The translations under genes and the position numbers were made by a program. Shown piece by piece: positions 24,833 to 35,718 of a stretch of DNA of 64,000 nt. The notes beneath the pieces were generated by a model. It made no database searches. It was not told the DNA's origin and worked only from the letters and a program-made list of their open reading frames with translations. Numbering within the stretch: position 1 is the first letter of the stretch; each line of letters starts with the position of its first letter. Origin of the DNA: Diphasiastrum complanatum (Eukaryota > Streptophyta > Lycopodiopsida > Lycopodiales > Lycopodiaceae); assembly GCA_029204225.1 (NCBI GenBank), contig CM055095.1, positions 63,394,523-63,458,522 of the forward strand, read 5' to 3'.

Positions 24833-25580
24833 GTGAAGACTCTTGTAAATTGGACAACAAAATGAAATTGAATGTGTTGCTTCTCTTTCACTATAGGAAC
24901 CAAAATAATTGGGTGTACTACCAAATCCTATGTAAAATCTTGCAACAACTATGTGAGATCTTGCTCACAACAAAGAATCAATCAACCTGAATTTGGATCT
25001 AGCCTCTATCTACAGATGAAGCACTTACAATTCTGATGTCAAACTTTTCCACGAGTTTCAAATGAATGAAACACACTCAAGAAACACACATACAACTCAA
25101 AACACAACACATTGTGTGAAATGATGTGTCTATGACAACAGAAATTTGTCTTATCCAATTCTATTTCAGATTGAGTACTAAAACTGTGAATGATGAATCA
25201 TGCATGCAATATATTCAAATAAAAAAGTGTCCATTTGAGTCTTGGGTCTCTCCCTAAACTATTTAAGAGCTTATAACTCTATTGCAATGGAAAGAGGACT
25301 CTTCTAGCTTTCCAACAAGCTATAATGTCAGTATCTTTGGATCTAACATAGAAGAGATAGAGTCAAATGATTTATTCTAGTTTTCACAGGTGTGAAAAGT
25401 CAGAATTTTGTACATCCTTTGTTCTGGACTGAAAATATCAGTTCTAACCTCATTCACCAAAAAACTATTCAAGAAAAGATAGCAAAACACTGCTAAACAG
25501 CTTCCTAGCTTGAATTGACAGAAAAATCTTCATACACCTAATGTTAGTAGCATTCAAAGCATGGTATGGCTCTGATACCA
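24833..25580 (-). other. Leader and primer binding site of element C
   Basis: The minus-strand primer site tggtatcagagcc is present as its complement at 25568-25580. The roughly 735-bp leader between it and the gag ATG is non-coding and resembles in places the sequence at 25690-26077, suggesting the leaders of C and D share ancestry. Confidence 0.75.
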
Positions 25581-26077
25581 TGTGAGAAATCCAGCAAGTT
25601 CACACATGTGGGGATCCACAAGAAATGTGTGAATGATCTTGACCATGCTTTGTGATGGCACACAGAACACCTGTAGAGCAATCCTGCAATCTACCAATGG
25701 ATCTGAGGCTAGAGCACAATCTAGAATGCTACAGATCAAAGCAAAACTTATCTTTCACAAATAGAGAGAATACATAACCAAAATAATGTATGAAGAAGAC
25801 CTTCCGATCAATCTATCTTCAATTTGGATCTTGCTTTAGTCACAAAAGAAGAAGCACATGCAAGCAAGAAGTCTATCTCTCCCACAAGTTTTAAAGTACT
25901 GATAAACTCTCTAGGAACTTACTTTCAACTCAAACACAATCATAAGTGTGAAATGAAAAGTCTAAGACCTCAGAACACTCACTTCTATCAAATTCTACTT
26001 GATTGACAGTGAAAATTGATGAAAATGGAGAAAAAGATAAATGTGTGCTCACTTTGGCATATCCCACGAGTTGAGTA
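25581..26077 (-). repeat. LTR end of element C joined to D-type leader
   Basis: The minus-strand LTR end (...ATTTCTCACA) abuts the C primer site. Further right the sequence is leader-like and continues, across the later A1 insertion, into 30824-31174, which leads to a D primer site. The C LTR is therefore truncated, and I could not fix the point where LTR ends and D leader starts. Confidence 0.55.
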
Positions 26078-26920
26078 TGTGAAAAATGCAAAAATAAGCT
26101 TGGTAGAGGCCAAAAATCTTGTATATAGATGATTACACATGTGTGGAGCCTGTTCCCACGTGTGAAAATAGTGTACTTGTCATGTACCATAATCATATAG
26201 GTTGTACATATGATTTAAAATCAAGTTCTAGTGGCTAAAAAGGCCACAAACTAGTTTTCTAAACATATGACACATGGCATCAATCTATTGATTGCATGAG
26301 CCACATCCTTTGGTTAGGTGTCATATCCCATGTGTAGAGGACAACTCACATGTGTGGAATAAGCTGAAGTAGGCGAATTTTGACTTCTAGAAGATTTTCA
26401 AGTAGATCTCCATATAGAAGGAAAATGGACCAAAAGTGCTCAAAATAGAAGGTTTTGTCCAAGTGTCAATTTTGCATGATGAATCATCATATGACAAAGC
26501 ACCTTCACACGTGGGATCAGAGGGATGATCAGTACCACGAGCTCCCACTTATTGTATATATAGAGCCACATTTGGCCATAATCAATGTGAGACACCAATC
26601 TTGGTTTTGGAAGCAATTTTGAGTGATTCTCTCCATTTGTCTAATTTGTTTTGATTGTTTTGAGGTTTTATCAATGTGTACTTGATTTTCAGGTTGGATT
26701 CCGTACTCAGACATTGTTTCACACGTGTGAAACCATAAAGTACACTTACCTTCAATTAATGATTGTTCTTGTTAGGATTTTGTGTCTAGAATTGATCTAG
26801 ATTGATCTTAATCTCAAGTAGATTGATAGATCAAGTAATCTGACAATCAATCCCTCTTGAGGATCAAATTAGGATCCACTCTTGGTCCTTTTTGTACTTT
26901 TTGCACATGGTATCAGAGCC

Positions 26921-28580
26921 TAGTACAAGAGGTTTTGTTGAAATTGATAGGGTTAATCCAAATCAAAGCCAAAATTAGCAGCTTTTGGAAACTAGTCAAA
27001 TTTTGTGTAGCGAGTTGGATTTGATAGCTATCCTCAAAATTTTTGGTCCAGATCTTGTTGTGGACTGTAGGAACTCTTTTCACACGTGTGAGTCCATACA
27101 GCTCCGATTTTGACTCAGAAATTTCAAACATTTGTAGAATTTGACTCACATACCCAATTTGAGTGATTTTTAGTGCAAAAGCAAGCATTTTCTATAGTAA
27201 ACTAATCCCTTGATTAGTTCTTGGATTAGAGCAGCCAAAAAATTAAAATTGAAGCTTGAACTAGGTGCATTAATTGATCATCTTTGAGTTTTTTAGTGCA
27301 TGTTGAAGTTGAGAGTGATTTTGCCAAAAATCATAGATTAAGGAGTGATATGCAACGTGAAAGGATGAAATCCATTGTACCATCACTCTAGACTTGTTCA
27401 AGAGTGATAGAGTCAAGTTTAGAAGCATCAATTTGCTAGAAAACATCCTTGGATCTGTCCTCCAAGTGAAACATTTGAGAGTTTCTAGTGCATATAGAGC
27501 ATCTATGCAAATCTTTTGTAGAATTTGACATAGATTGGCTTCAATTGAAAGTTCTAGAAAAGAGATTGAGGTCCAAGTCACATGATTCAATCCTACTCAA
27601 TTTGTTTGAGTGTTTGTGAGGTTTGAAAAGAGGCATTAAGGTGTCTATGGCAAATGTGTAGAGAGAGATCCAATTTTCTAAGAGTTCCTTCCTTTGTAGA
27701 AGGCAAGATCTAGAAGCTCATTTTGTGTTGTTATTGGTGGAGAATTTGTATTCTCCTAGGTGATCAAATCTTTCTAAGTGGCATTAGATCTTTGAAGCAC
27801 AATATCTTAGTGAGAAAAATCACAACTTTTGATTTTGAATTTCATTCCAAGTCTTAAAAAGTAGAGTAATTGGTGGAATCCAATAGGAGTGATTGAATTC
27901 AATTTATTGAGCAAAAAATGACATAGTATGTATGAAACTCAAATTAGTTCTATTCAACTTTCTTTGTGAGAGTGTGAGGGTCAATTTTAAATCCCACTGG
28001 ATGTCTAGAATGAGGTGGATTCCATATTTGAGTATTCATGCATGGTTGAGATCTTTGTGAATCTCTAGTTGTCTAATTTTTTAAGCTTTGTGAAAAATTG
28101 GTGGTATAGTTTGTTGTCAAATCAAATCAAATTCATTCTAAATCTCAAGTGTGAGATTATTCGGGTCAAGAGTGAGTCCAAAAGAAGTGATTAAGTTTGA
28201 TTTTCATGTATTTGAAACAAAACCCATCTTTTGTTCAAGAATCTCAAGTGTTGAGAGAACTAGTCAAGTGAAAAGGAAAATCTAGGTGTCAAATCTTTTT
28301 CATATCCATTTCAACTTTCAAAAGAAAGAGTCATTGTATTTGATGAGTCCAATAGGAGATTGGATCTGATTTCTTTTGTGATTTGATTCAAAGATTGTGT
28401 GCTTTTGTCTTAGTGATCAAAGCAAAGTCTCCAAGTGACTAGTCATTACTGTGAAGATTGATTCTTAGGTTTGTGAGCTAGATCTTTTGTAGATCCTTCT
28501 AGATTGTTGAAGATGTTCAAATCTAGTCTCTTGAAAGTCACAAATTACATTTGTAGAATCATATCACAGGTTTTTATTCA
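26921..28580 (+). other. Long non-coding leader of element A1
   Basis: About 1.65 kb between primer site and the first gag-like codons, with stops in all frames. It includes a cacacgtgtg palindrome (27081-27090). The first 620 bp are identical to the A2 leader at 58960-59580. Confidence 0.75.
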
Positions 28581-29688
28581 CATGGCATCAATAGGTGGCA
28601 TCCTATTGAAGGAAAGAAAGGATCATGAGTGCAACCTTTGTGGCAAGGGAGGATAGTTTTTCTCAAGATGCTACAAAAAGAAGACCAGTCCATCCAAGGA
28701 GAACCAAAGCAAGGGGGCCGAGGTGAAGGATGGAGCTTCAAGCTCAAAATGCAAATACAAGAAGGACAAGTCCAAGGAAAGGTGTTTCCTTTGTGGAAAG
28801 GTGAATGAGGCTTGGAGTCTCACAAGGACTTGCAAGATTTGTCTTCAAGAGTCCATCACAACACGTGTCAAATCTTTTGAAATTTTTCATTTGGAAGTGC
28901 ATTGTTTGGTCCAAGATGCAAATATAGATGTCACTTTCATGAAAGTAGCTTGGATTTATTTCATGTCCTTGGAAAGTATTTTGCTTGGAACTTTGGACAA
29001 GTTCAAACTTATTGTTATTATCCAACAGAAATCAATCAAGAATAAGCAGCAATCACAAAATGAAAATAGTTTCATTTATGCGCTCATGTCAACTCATGAA
29101 GAACCATTTTGCTTTGAAGAGATTTTTGTATCTCAAAGGTGGATTAAGGCAATACTAGTTGAGTGTGATGCCTTAAAAGATATCAAAATATGTTTTCCTT
29201 GTAAGCTTACATTAGTTATGAAGTCAAGGAAATGGAAATATCTTGATAATGTAGGATCTTTTGGTTTCAATAAGATCATGAATGATGTGTTCATTCATAA
29301 AGATGAAAATTGTAAGTTTTCAATCTTAAAGACAGGTTGTAAACTTCTTATGAGAATAAGTGAAGCATCCAAAGTGGACACTTATATCCATAAGCAAGTA
29401 GTCAGCCTTATTGAGATGGAAATACCTTTTGATTTCAATATTGGAAAAATCATGCCAAGTTGTGGTGATTTTTGGACTTATGTTTCTAGCATAAGTAATA
29501 TTGATAATCATAGGAAGTGCATATTGAATGGTCATACTTGTTGTGATCATTATGAGACATGGAGGTCTCGGATTTCCATCAAGAAGGAGCATCATGACGA
29601 GGATCTTAAGGAGTCATCTCAAGGTTCAAGTGTGCCAAGGATTGAGGAGGAGAGACCTTCTCAAGTTGTGATTCCAAAAAGAAACTAA
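28580..29688 (+). pseudogene. Gag-knuckle and RT-derived protein of element A1
   Basis: A CCHC-like segment lies near 28639 (CNLCGKGG, then a stop), followed by an open frame 28723-29688 (321 codons) with a lysine-rich start and a partial second knuckle (CFLCGKVNEAW). From about codon 120, ALMSTHEEPFCFEEIFVSQ with RWIKAILVECDAL parallels the first segment of copia RVT_2 in B1 (SFEEPSNVEDALNSKEW with YKAMLDEYDAL), but the catalytic YVDD region is absent. The rest (CKLLMRISEASKVDTYIHKQ) is unlike any domain I know. A2 carries the same protein plus a second divergent copy of this module, deleted here between 29740 and 29752. The retained frame in two copies is notable, but no function can be assigned. 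Confidence 0.6.
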
Positions 29689-30019
29689 AAAACATGGTTG
29701 AACCCATGTGGCTCACATTTTAAGGGAAAGAGGAGCATATCTCATGTGAAAGAGCAAGCCTCAAGGTCAAGCATCTACATGAAAATTGGAAGGAATCAAT
29801 TTTGGAGGTGCTAGGATGATGCAAAGCTCTCAAGCTCATCAAAGATGTCAACATCAAAGAAGCACTATCATGGATATGGTGATTTCAGATCAACATCAAG
29901 CTCATTGGCTGATCTTCACACCTTTTGAACCAGCAAAGACCAATTCAGCCCATGGAGTCAAGTTCAAGATCATCATGTTTTCCATCAAGCTAGATTTACC
30001 AAGCTAGATTTTTGAGGAG

Positions 30020-30823
30020 TGTGAAAAATGCAAAAATAAGCTTGGTAGAGGCCAAAAATCTTGTATATAGATGATTACACATGTGTGGAGCCTGTTCCCA
30101 CGTGTGAAAATAGTGTATTTGTCATGTATCATAATCATATAGGTTGTACATATGATTTAAAATCAAGTTCTAGTGGCTAAAAAGGCCACAAACTAGTTTT
30201 CTAAACATACGACACATGGCATCAATCTATTGATTGCATGAGCCACATCCTTTGGTTAGGTGTCATATCTCATGTGTAGAGGACAACTCACATTTTGACT
30301 TCTAGAAGATTTTCAAGTAGATCTCCATATAGAAGGAAAATGGACCAAAAGTGCTCAAAATAGAAGGTTTTGTCCAAGTGTCAGTTTTGCATGATGAATC
30401 ATCATATGACAAAGCACCTTCACACGTGGGATCAGAGGGATGATCAGTACCATGATCTCCCACTTATTGTATATATAGAGCCACATTTGGCCATAATCAA
30501 TGTGAGACACCAATCTTGGTTTTGGAAGCAATTTTGAGTGATTCTCTCCATTTGTCTACATTTGTTTTGATTGTTTTGAGGTTCTATCAATGTCTACTTG
30601 ATTTTCAGGTTGGATTCCGTACTCGGACAATGTTTCACACGTGTGAAACCATAAAGTACACTTACCTTCAATTAATGATTGTTCTTGTTAGGATTTTGTG
30701 TCTAGAATTGATCTAGATTGATCTTAATCTGAAGTAGATTGATAGATCAAGTAATCTGACAACCAATCCCTCATGAGGATCAGATTAGGATCCACTCTTG
30801 GTCCTTTTTGTACTTTTTCCATA
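30020..30823 (+). repeat. 3' LTR of element A1
   Basis: Starts TGTGAAAAATGC and ends TTTTTCCATA, where the 5' LTR has TTTTTGCACA; the altered end is adjacent to the target duplication gagta. Confidence 0.9.
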
Positions 30824-31187
30824 GAGTACCCTCTCAAACTCTCTGATTGCCTAAAACTCTTCTAAAAACAAATCAAATTGATTTAGAAACAAGAGCAACA
30901 CATTCTACTCTCCAATACCTATCCAACAAGCTATAAAACATCAAATTTGGATCATTTCTTGAGAAGTAGCACTCATTAATGAGGGCTGATTTCACACGTG
31001 TGAGGTCTCTATCCGTATAGAGCTTTGCTGGATCAGATCAGCCTTGATTTGATCCACTTATGATCCACAGATTGCTTGTTTCTCGGCGAGTTTGAATCCC
31101 TCTTCAAAATCCGAGTTCCTACAAGAAAAACATTGATGATCTGATGTATACACCCTCACCTCTTCAAAGCATGAAGCTCTGATACCA
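30824..31187 (-). other. Leader and primer binding site of a minus-strand D element
   Basis: The complement of tggtatcagagct lies at 31175-31187 against the D LTR. The leader contains a cacacgtgtg palindrome at 30993 and continues leftward across the A1 insertion into 26077. No gag ATG of this element is preserved. Confidence 0.7.
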
Positions 31188-31917
31188 TGTGAAGTTTTTA
31201 GCACGTGTGAATTTCACCACACACCCTACAGGATCTTATTGAGGTGTTGTGATTGCACAAGATTGATCAAAGAATAGTATGCTTGAAAAATCCAAGGCAA
31301 GAGCACAATGGCATACATCTGATGAAAAAATCTAACACTTCACTATGAGAAATGAATGTCAAAAATAATTCTAAGTGTTCAGTATGGGAAAAAGAGGCTT
31401 CTTTTGGGTAGAGAGAGAAAATCAAGCATAGAAAACTCGAATAGAGAGAGAATGAGTCCAAAACACCAAAATCTCAATATTCACGATATGGCAAAACATG
31501 CCCAGCTTTCCCTACATGAGAGAGACTCAAATTCCTACAGTGGAGTTGCATGGAAAGTCGACTTAACTGAATTAATTCACCTATCAGAGATCCACATGTG
31601 TAACTACATGCATGTATGTTGCATGTACTGCATGTCAACTCATAAAACTACCTAGACATGTGTAGATCACAGAAACTACTTTGCATGTTGCATGCACTGA
31701 TTGCATGTGGCTTGCATGCATACAGTAAAACTTTGCATGCTATCTAAACATCTGCATGTCATCATAATTGAACCTATCTAACTCAAATCCGAGCTACAGT
31801 AGAAGGATATGTGCGCAATTCACACTCCTTTTACGTACAACGTGAATTTTAGTGAAAATCATCATGGACATGACCCCAAACTCGAGATAGGAAGATAATA
31901 TTTTAATAATCTTCACA
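31188..31917 (-). repeat. D-family 5' LTR, minus strand (730 bp)
   Basis: Plus-strand ends TGTGAAGTTTTTAG...AATCTTCACA, directly adjoining a primer site on the right-hand convention for a minus element. It carries nine TGCATG hexamers between about 31606 and 31762. It forms the left arm of an inverted repeat with 32026-32702. Confidence 0.88.
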
Positions 31918-32025
31918 CAATAGGCTGAGATCAACCATCTTGAACTCTTTAGATAGAGCAATCTTAACATCTCTTATTCCATCTAGATCATTTCCACTTA
32001 AGATAATGTCATCATTATACAACAT
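31918..32025 (-). pseudogene. Copia RT active-site scrap
   Basis: About 108 bp between two oppositely oriented D LTRs. On the minus strand it reads through DDIILSGNDLDGIRDVK and LSKEFKMVDL, the copia RT catalytic region; the usual YVDD is YNDD here. Nothing else of that gene remains nearby. Confidence 0.8.
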
Positions 32026-32702
32026 GTGAAGATTAGTAAAATTATATCTTCCTATCTCGAGTTTTGGGGCCATGCCTATCTTATTTCCATTGTATATTTT
32101 ATTGTATATAAAGGTATGTGAATTGAGCACATAACCTTCTAAAATAGGTCAAGTTTGAGTTAGGTAGGTTCAATCTTGATGTCATGACAAAAGTTTAGAT
32201 TACATGCAAAATCATTCAGAGTGCATGCATGCAACATGCAATCAGTGCATGCAACATGCAAAGTAGGTCTCATGATCTAAACATGTCTAGGTAATTTTGA
32301 GAGTTGATATGCAGTATATGCCATATCCATACATGCAGTTTTACATGTGGATCCTTAGTAGTTGAGTTAACTAAGTAAAATGGACTTTCCATGCAACTCC
32401 ACTGTAGGAATTTGAGTCTCTTTGATGTAGGAAAACTTTGGTATGTTTTGCCATATTGTGAATATTGAGATTTTGGTGTTTTGGGCTCATTTTCTCTCTA
32501 CCCGAGTTTTATGTATTGATTTTCTCTCTCTACCTGAGAGCAGATATCCCTTTCTCATAGTAAGAGAAGTTAGTTTTTTCAGTCTGATATATGCCATTAT
32601 GCTCTTGCCTTAGATTTTTCAAGTAATCTGTTCATTGATCAATTTTGTGCAATCACAAAACCTCATAAAGATCCTGTAAGGTGTGCGATGAAGTTCACAC
32701 AT
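32026..32702 (+). repeat. D-family LTR, plus orientation, cut by CACTA insertion
   Basis: Starts TGTGAAGATTAGTAAAATT and follows the D LTR, in the opposite sense to the copy at 31188. A TATA-like tgtatataaagg lies near 32103. The last 20 or so bases of the LTR are missing because a CACTA terminus begins at 32703. Confidence 0.85.
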
Positions 32703-33547
32703 CACTACAACACCCACCGCGATTTGCGACGTGTTTTGCGACGTGAATCGCGCGCTTAATTTTTTTTAAATTCATTGCGGACGTCGAAAAAACACGTCGC
32801 TATAAGGTCATCGAAATCCGACGACCTTAAAACACGTCACAATCCGACAAACACAACCTACCGGAATCCACAACCAAAAATCCCGATCGATGAAAGGCAA
32901 TCCCACGTGGACATTGCAATGCAACGTCCCAAAAAACCTATCGGATTTCGACGTTTGTAAATACAAAATGATGCATAAAATTGTCCGACAGATGTCCGAC
33001 GCACATCTGACGTCCATTTGACGTATACTTGGATGTCGGATTACGACGTCCCAGATACACGTCAGAATCTGACGTCTGTTAACAGAATGATAATAAAAAA
33101 GGTCCGACGTGTGTCCAACGTCTATCCGACGCATTTGGATGTTGGATTCCGACGTCCCAAATTAGGTTAAAAAAAATAAAAAATGTGTAAAAAACAGCGC
33201 GCGTATTTTTATCGGGCTGTTCTTGGAGTTGAGTTTTTGGAGAAGCGATGTGCGTGAATTATTTTTAAAACAATATTTTTGAGTTGCATTCAACATTTCA
33301 ATCAAACAACAAACTAAGCATGAGCTACTTTTCATTCTTAAATTACTTTTCATTTTATAATTTATTGTATTATTTCATGTCCATTATGAATGACAATACT
33401 TTATTGCATTGCTTTGTGCACATCATCAATTTCATTTAGATTTCTATATATGATATTGATTCATGTTTTCTTGTTCATAAAAACTTTGTTATTATAAGTT
33501 AAAATATTGTGCTAAAGTGACATGTACTTGATTTTTGTTTCTTGTAG
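32703..33547 (+). mobile_element. CACTA element 5' terminus and subterminal repeats
   Basis: The terminus reads CACTACAACACCC, the hallmark of CACTA transposons, preceded by cat as a candidate 3-bp target duplication. Between about 32722 and 33155 the motif CGACGT and variants (GACGTC, CACGTCG, TGACGT) recurs about fifteen times on both strands. This is the expected arrangement of subterminal binding sites for the element's own DNA-binding protein. I did not find the matching 3' terminus in the window. Confidence 0.85.
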
Positions 33548-34120
33548 AGAAATTATTTTCAAAATAAAATATGGTGCACATGCCTCAAGTGTGATGGACA
33601 AAAGATGCGTGAAAGACGCATTGTTGAAAATCATTTGTGGAAGTTTGGACGAAAAGAAGGTGGTCAACCATCGAATTTGGAAGACGTAGAGGTTTGTTAA
33701 CTTTATATGATTGTTTTTTATTATAATCTTCGTCAATCTATATATGTCACTTATGGAATTTGTTTCATGTGTGTAGCCAATACATTGAATGCCATTCCAT
33801 AGAGTTGATCCATCCGTGTTTAGTTACAATCAACATCAAGTTTTGATAGACATGAGAAAACAAAGAATGAAACAAATTGAAGAGACAAACACAATTGGAA
33901 AAAAGAGTAATCAACTTGATTCTAATGATTATGATGATGAGGTGCAACACGATGAAACAATGCACAACATGTTTGAACCTTACTCTGAAACAAATGAGAA
34001 TAATGATATGCATGCATCTTCTAATGAAAATGGAGATCACGAACAATTTGAGATGGATGAAGACGAGATTCTATTGTGCAAGGAGGTAGACACTCCTCTA
34101 TATCCTGGAGCATCCATTTC
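33548..34120 (+). pseudogene. CACTA transposase, N-terminal exons
   Basis: A likely exon 33548-33691 (acceptor ttgtag, donor gag|gtttgt) encodes a transposase-associated domain with CTCLKCDG and HLWKFG, resembling the CxCxxC...HLYKHGF core of that family. A second segment starts at about 33777 with an ATG at 33789 (MPFHRVDPSV), runs through an acidic, Asn-rich stretch and reaches EVDTPLYPGASIS, the start of the TNP2 domain. There the sequence is interrupted by the mini-copia J at 34121. A similar N-terminal block, on the minus strand, lies at 56265-56770. TNP2 proteins excise and reinsert the element at its termini. Confidence 0.82.
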
Positions 34121-35409
34121 TGTCAAGAATTAGATATGCAACATCAAGCATTCACCATAAGCAATCACCACAAGAAGGAGGTAGAAGAACACGCATTGTC
34201 ACTCTATCACACTAACTCATACAGAATGTAAATTGTACAAATAAACTCTAAACCCCTAATAGAGAGAGAAAACCTACGAGTAGACTAATAGACTAGCCTA
34301 CAGCTAATGACAGCTGGTCACAGTTGTCAACATTAATGCACCTCGTATAACAATGAAGTTTATCATTGATTTCTAACACTCTCCCTCAATGATAAAATTA
34401 CATTCTTCTATTCCTAATAGAGTACGAAACCTCTCAAATTTACATCTACCTAATGACTTAGTAAAAATATCTACCATTTGATCTTCAGATTTACAAAAAA
34501 CAAGATCAATGGCTCCATCAAGAATTTTCTCTCGAACAAAATGATAGTGTATTTCGATGTGCTTGGTTCGAACATGTAGAATTGGATTTTTGGCAAGGTG
34601 AATGCAATTTTGATTATCGCAAGATATAATAGTCGCATCCACCTGTGGTTGACCTAAATCCACAAGCAATCTTCGTAACCATACCGCTTCTTGTGTAGCA
34701 TTGCTGAGTGCTCGATATTCAGCTTCCGTCGATGATAAGACTGTTGTAGATTGCTTTTTGCTGTTCCATGAAATTGCAGTTGTACCATAACTGAATGTAT
34801 GACCACTGGTAGATCTTTTGTCATGAATATTACCTGTCCAATCAGCATCTGTATAATCTACCAACATTGGCGCTTCAAGTTGATCATACTTCAAACCAAA
34901 ATTCAATGTCCCTCGAATGTATTTGAGAATACAGCAGACTTCCAATGTGCTTGACTAGGATCTTGCATAAATTGACTAACAACACCAACAACATAAGAAA
35001 TATCAGGTCGTGTGTGTGTCAAATAAATCAAACTACCCACCAACTGTCTATACAAATAAGCATCCACTTTTTCAGATTCATCATATGCAGTAAGCCAAGC
35101 TGTATCCACTGATCAGACACGCAGGACTATTGCTGCTCTGATACCATGTCAAGAATTAGATATGCAACATCAAGCATTCACCATAAACAATCATCATAAG
35201 AAGGCGGAAGAAGAACACACACTGTCACTCTATCACACTAACTCATACAGAATGTAAAATGTACAAATAAACTCTGAACCCCTGATAGAGAGAAAAAACC
35301 TACGAGTAGACTAATAGACTAGCCTATGGCTAATGACAGCTGGTCACAGCTGTCAACATTAATGTACCTCGTAAACAGTAACAATGAAGTTTATCATTGA
35401 TTTCTAACA
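34121..35409 (-). mobile_element. Mini-copia J: two LTRs around an RNase H remnant
   Basis: The LTRs (34121-34378 and 35147-35409; 258 and 263 bp; roughly 94% identical by eye) begin TGTCAAGAATTAG and end TTCTAACA. The complement of primer site tggtatcagagca is at 35134-35146, and the polypurine tract (gagggagag, minus strand) adjoins the left LTR. The interior is only 755 bp. I see no clear target duplication (atttc versus ataga), so the flanks have changed since insertion or one end was deleted. It splits the TNP2 coding sequence of the CACTA gene. Confidence 0.88.
34380..35112 (-). pseudogene. Copia RT tail and RNase H in element J
   Basis: On the minus strand: YLYRQLVGSLIYL and RPDISYVVGVVSQFM of the RT C-terminus, a frameshift at about 34920, then RNase H with YTDADWTGN, KSTSGHTF, SSTEAEYRAL, SCDNQNCIHLAKNP and RTKHIEIHYHFVRE, ending near 34373. 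The residues differ from F, B and D (ADW rather than SDF), so J belongs to a separate copia lineage. Gag, protease, integrase and the RT palm are deleted. Confidence 0.88.
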
Positions 35410-35718
35410 ATAGACTAGCTACATCAATTCTTATTCTAAACCTTCAAGCAACATACAAATGGAGTGATCGTAACGTGACATCTTTATTCGGGTACTTAAC
35501 GCATAACACAACTATTATACTTTATAGCGTATTTACATTAAGTTAATTTTTTTTCTTTTCTAACAACTCACATTGCTCTTTTTTTAGGTTGTTGCATCGA
35601 ATACTTCTGAAAGAAAATGTGATACCTAAGACACGAAAAGAAGCACGAAAGATGATAACCGTGCTTGGAATGGATTACGACACAATACATGCATGTCCAA
35701 AAGACCATGTTCTATATA
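35410..35718 (+). pseudogene. CACTA transposase, TNP2 domain start
   Basis: After element J the TNP2 frame continues as TSILILNLQATYKWSDRNV. A canonical intron follows (35492-35587, gtactt...tttttag), and then LLKENVIPKTRKEARKM and IHACPKDHVLY, the diagnostic TNP2 motif (usually IHACPNDCILYR). The reading frame joins cleanly across the intron. It is cut in the Tyr codon region by the target site of B1 (atata). Confidence 0.88.

Larger units (their letters stand above)
26078..30823 (+). mobile_element. Complete non-autonomous copia-type element A1
   Basis: A 4746-bp element flanked by the perfect 5-bp target duplication gagta (26073-26077 and 30824-30828). The 5' LTR is 26078-26907 (830 bp) and the 3' LTR 30020-30823 (804 bp); the main length difference is a deletion of about 27 bp in the 3' copy, and a by-eye count suggests roughly 2% substitutions. 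The LTR has TATA at 26555-26562. The primer site tggtatcagagcc is at 26908-26920, and a purine tract (gaggag) precedes the 3' LTR. The interior has no protease, integrase, YVDD or RNase H motif, so movement must have relied on enzymes from another element. It is inserted in the leader of a minus-strand D/C-type element. Confidence 0.92.

Noticed and set aside
26913-27188. A 91-codon minus-strand frame identical in A1 and A2
   Set aside because: It falls in the 721-bp identical leader block; identity is at DNA level, it is antisense to the element, and it has no domain.
34116-35414. Target duplication for element J
   Set aside because: Flanking pentamers are atttc and ataga; two of five matching positions are not enough.
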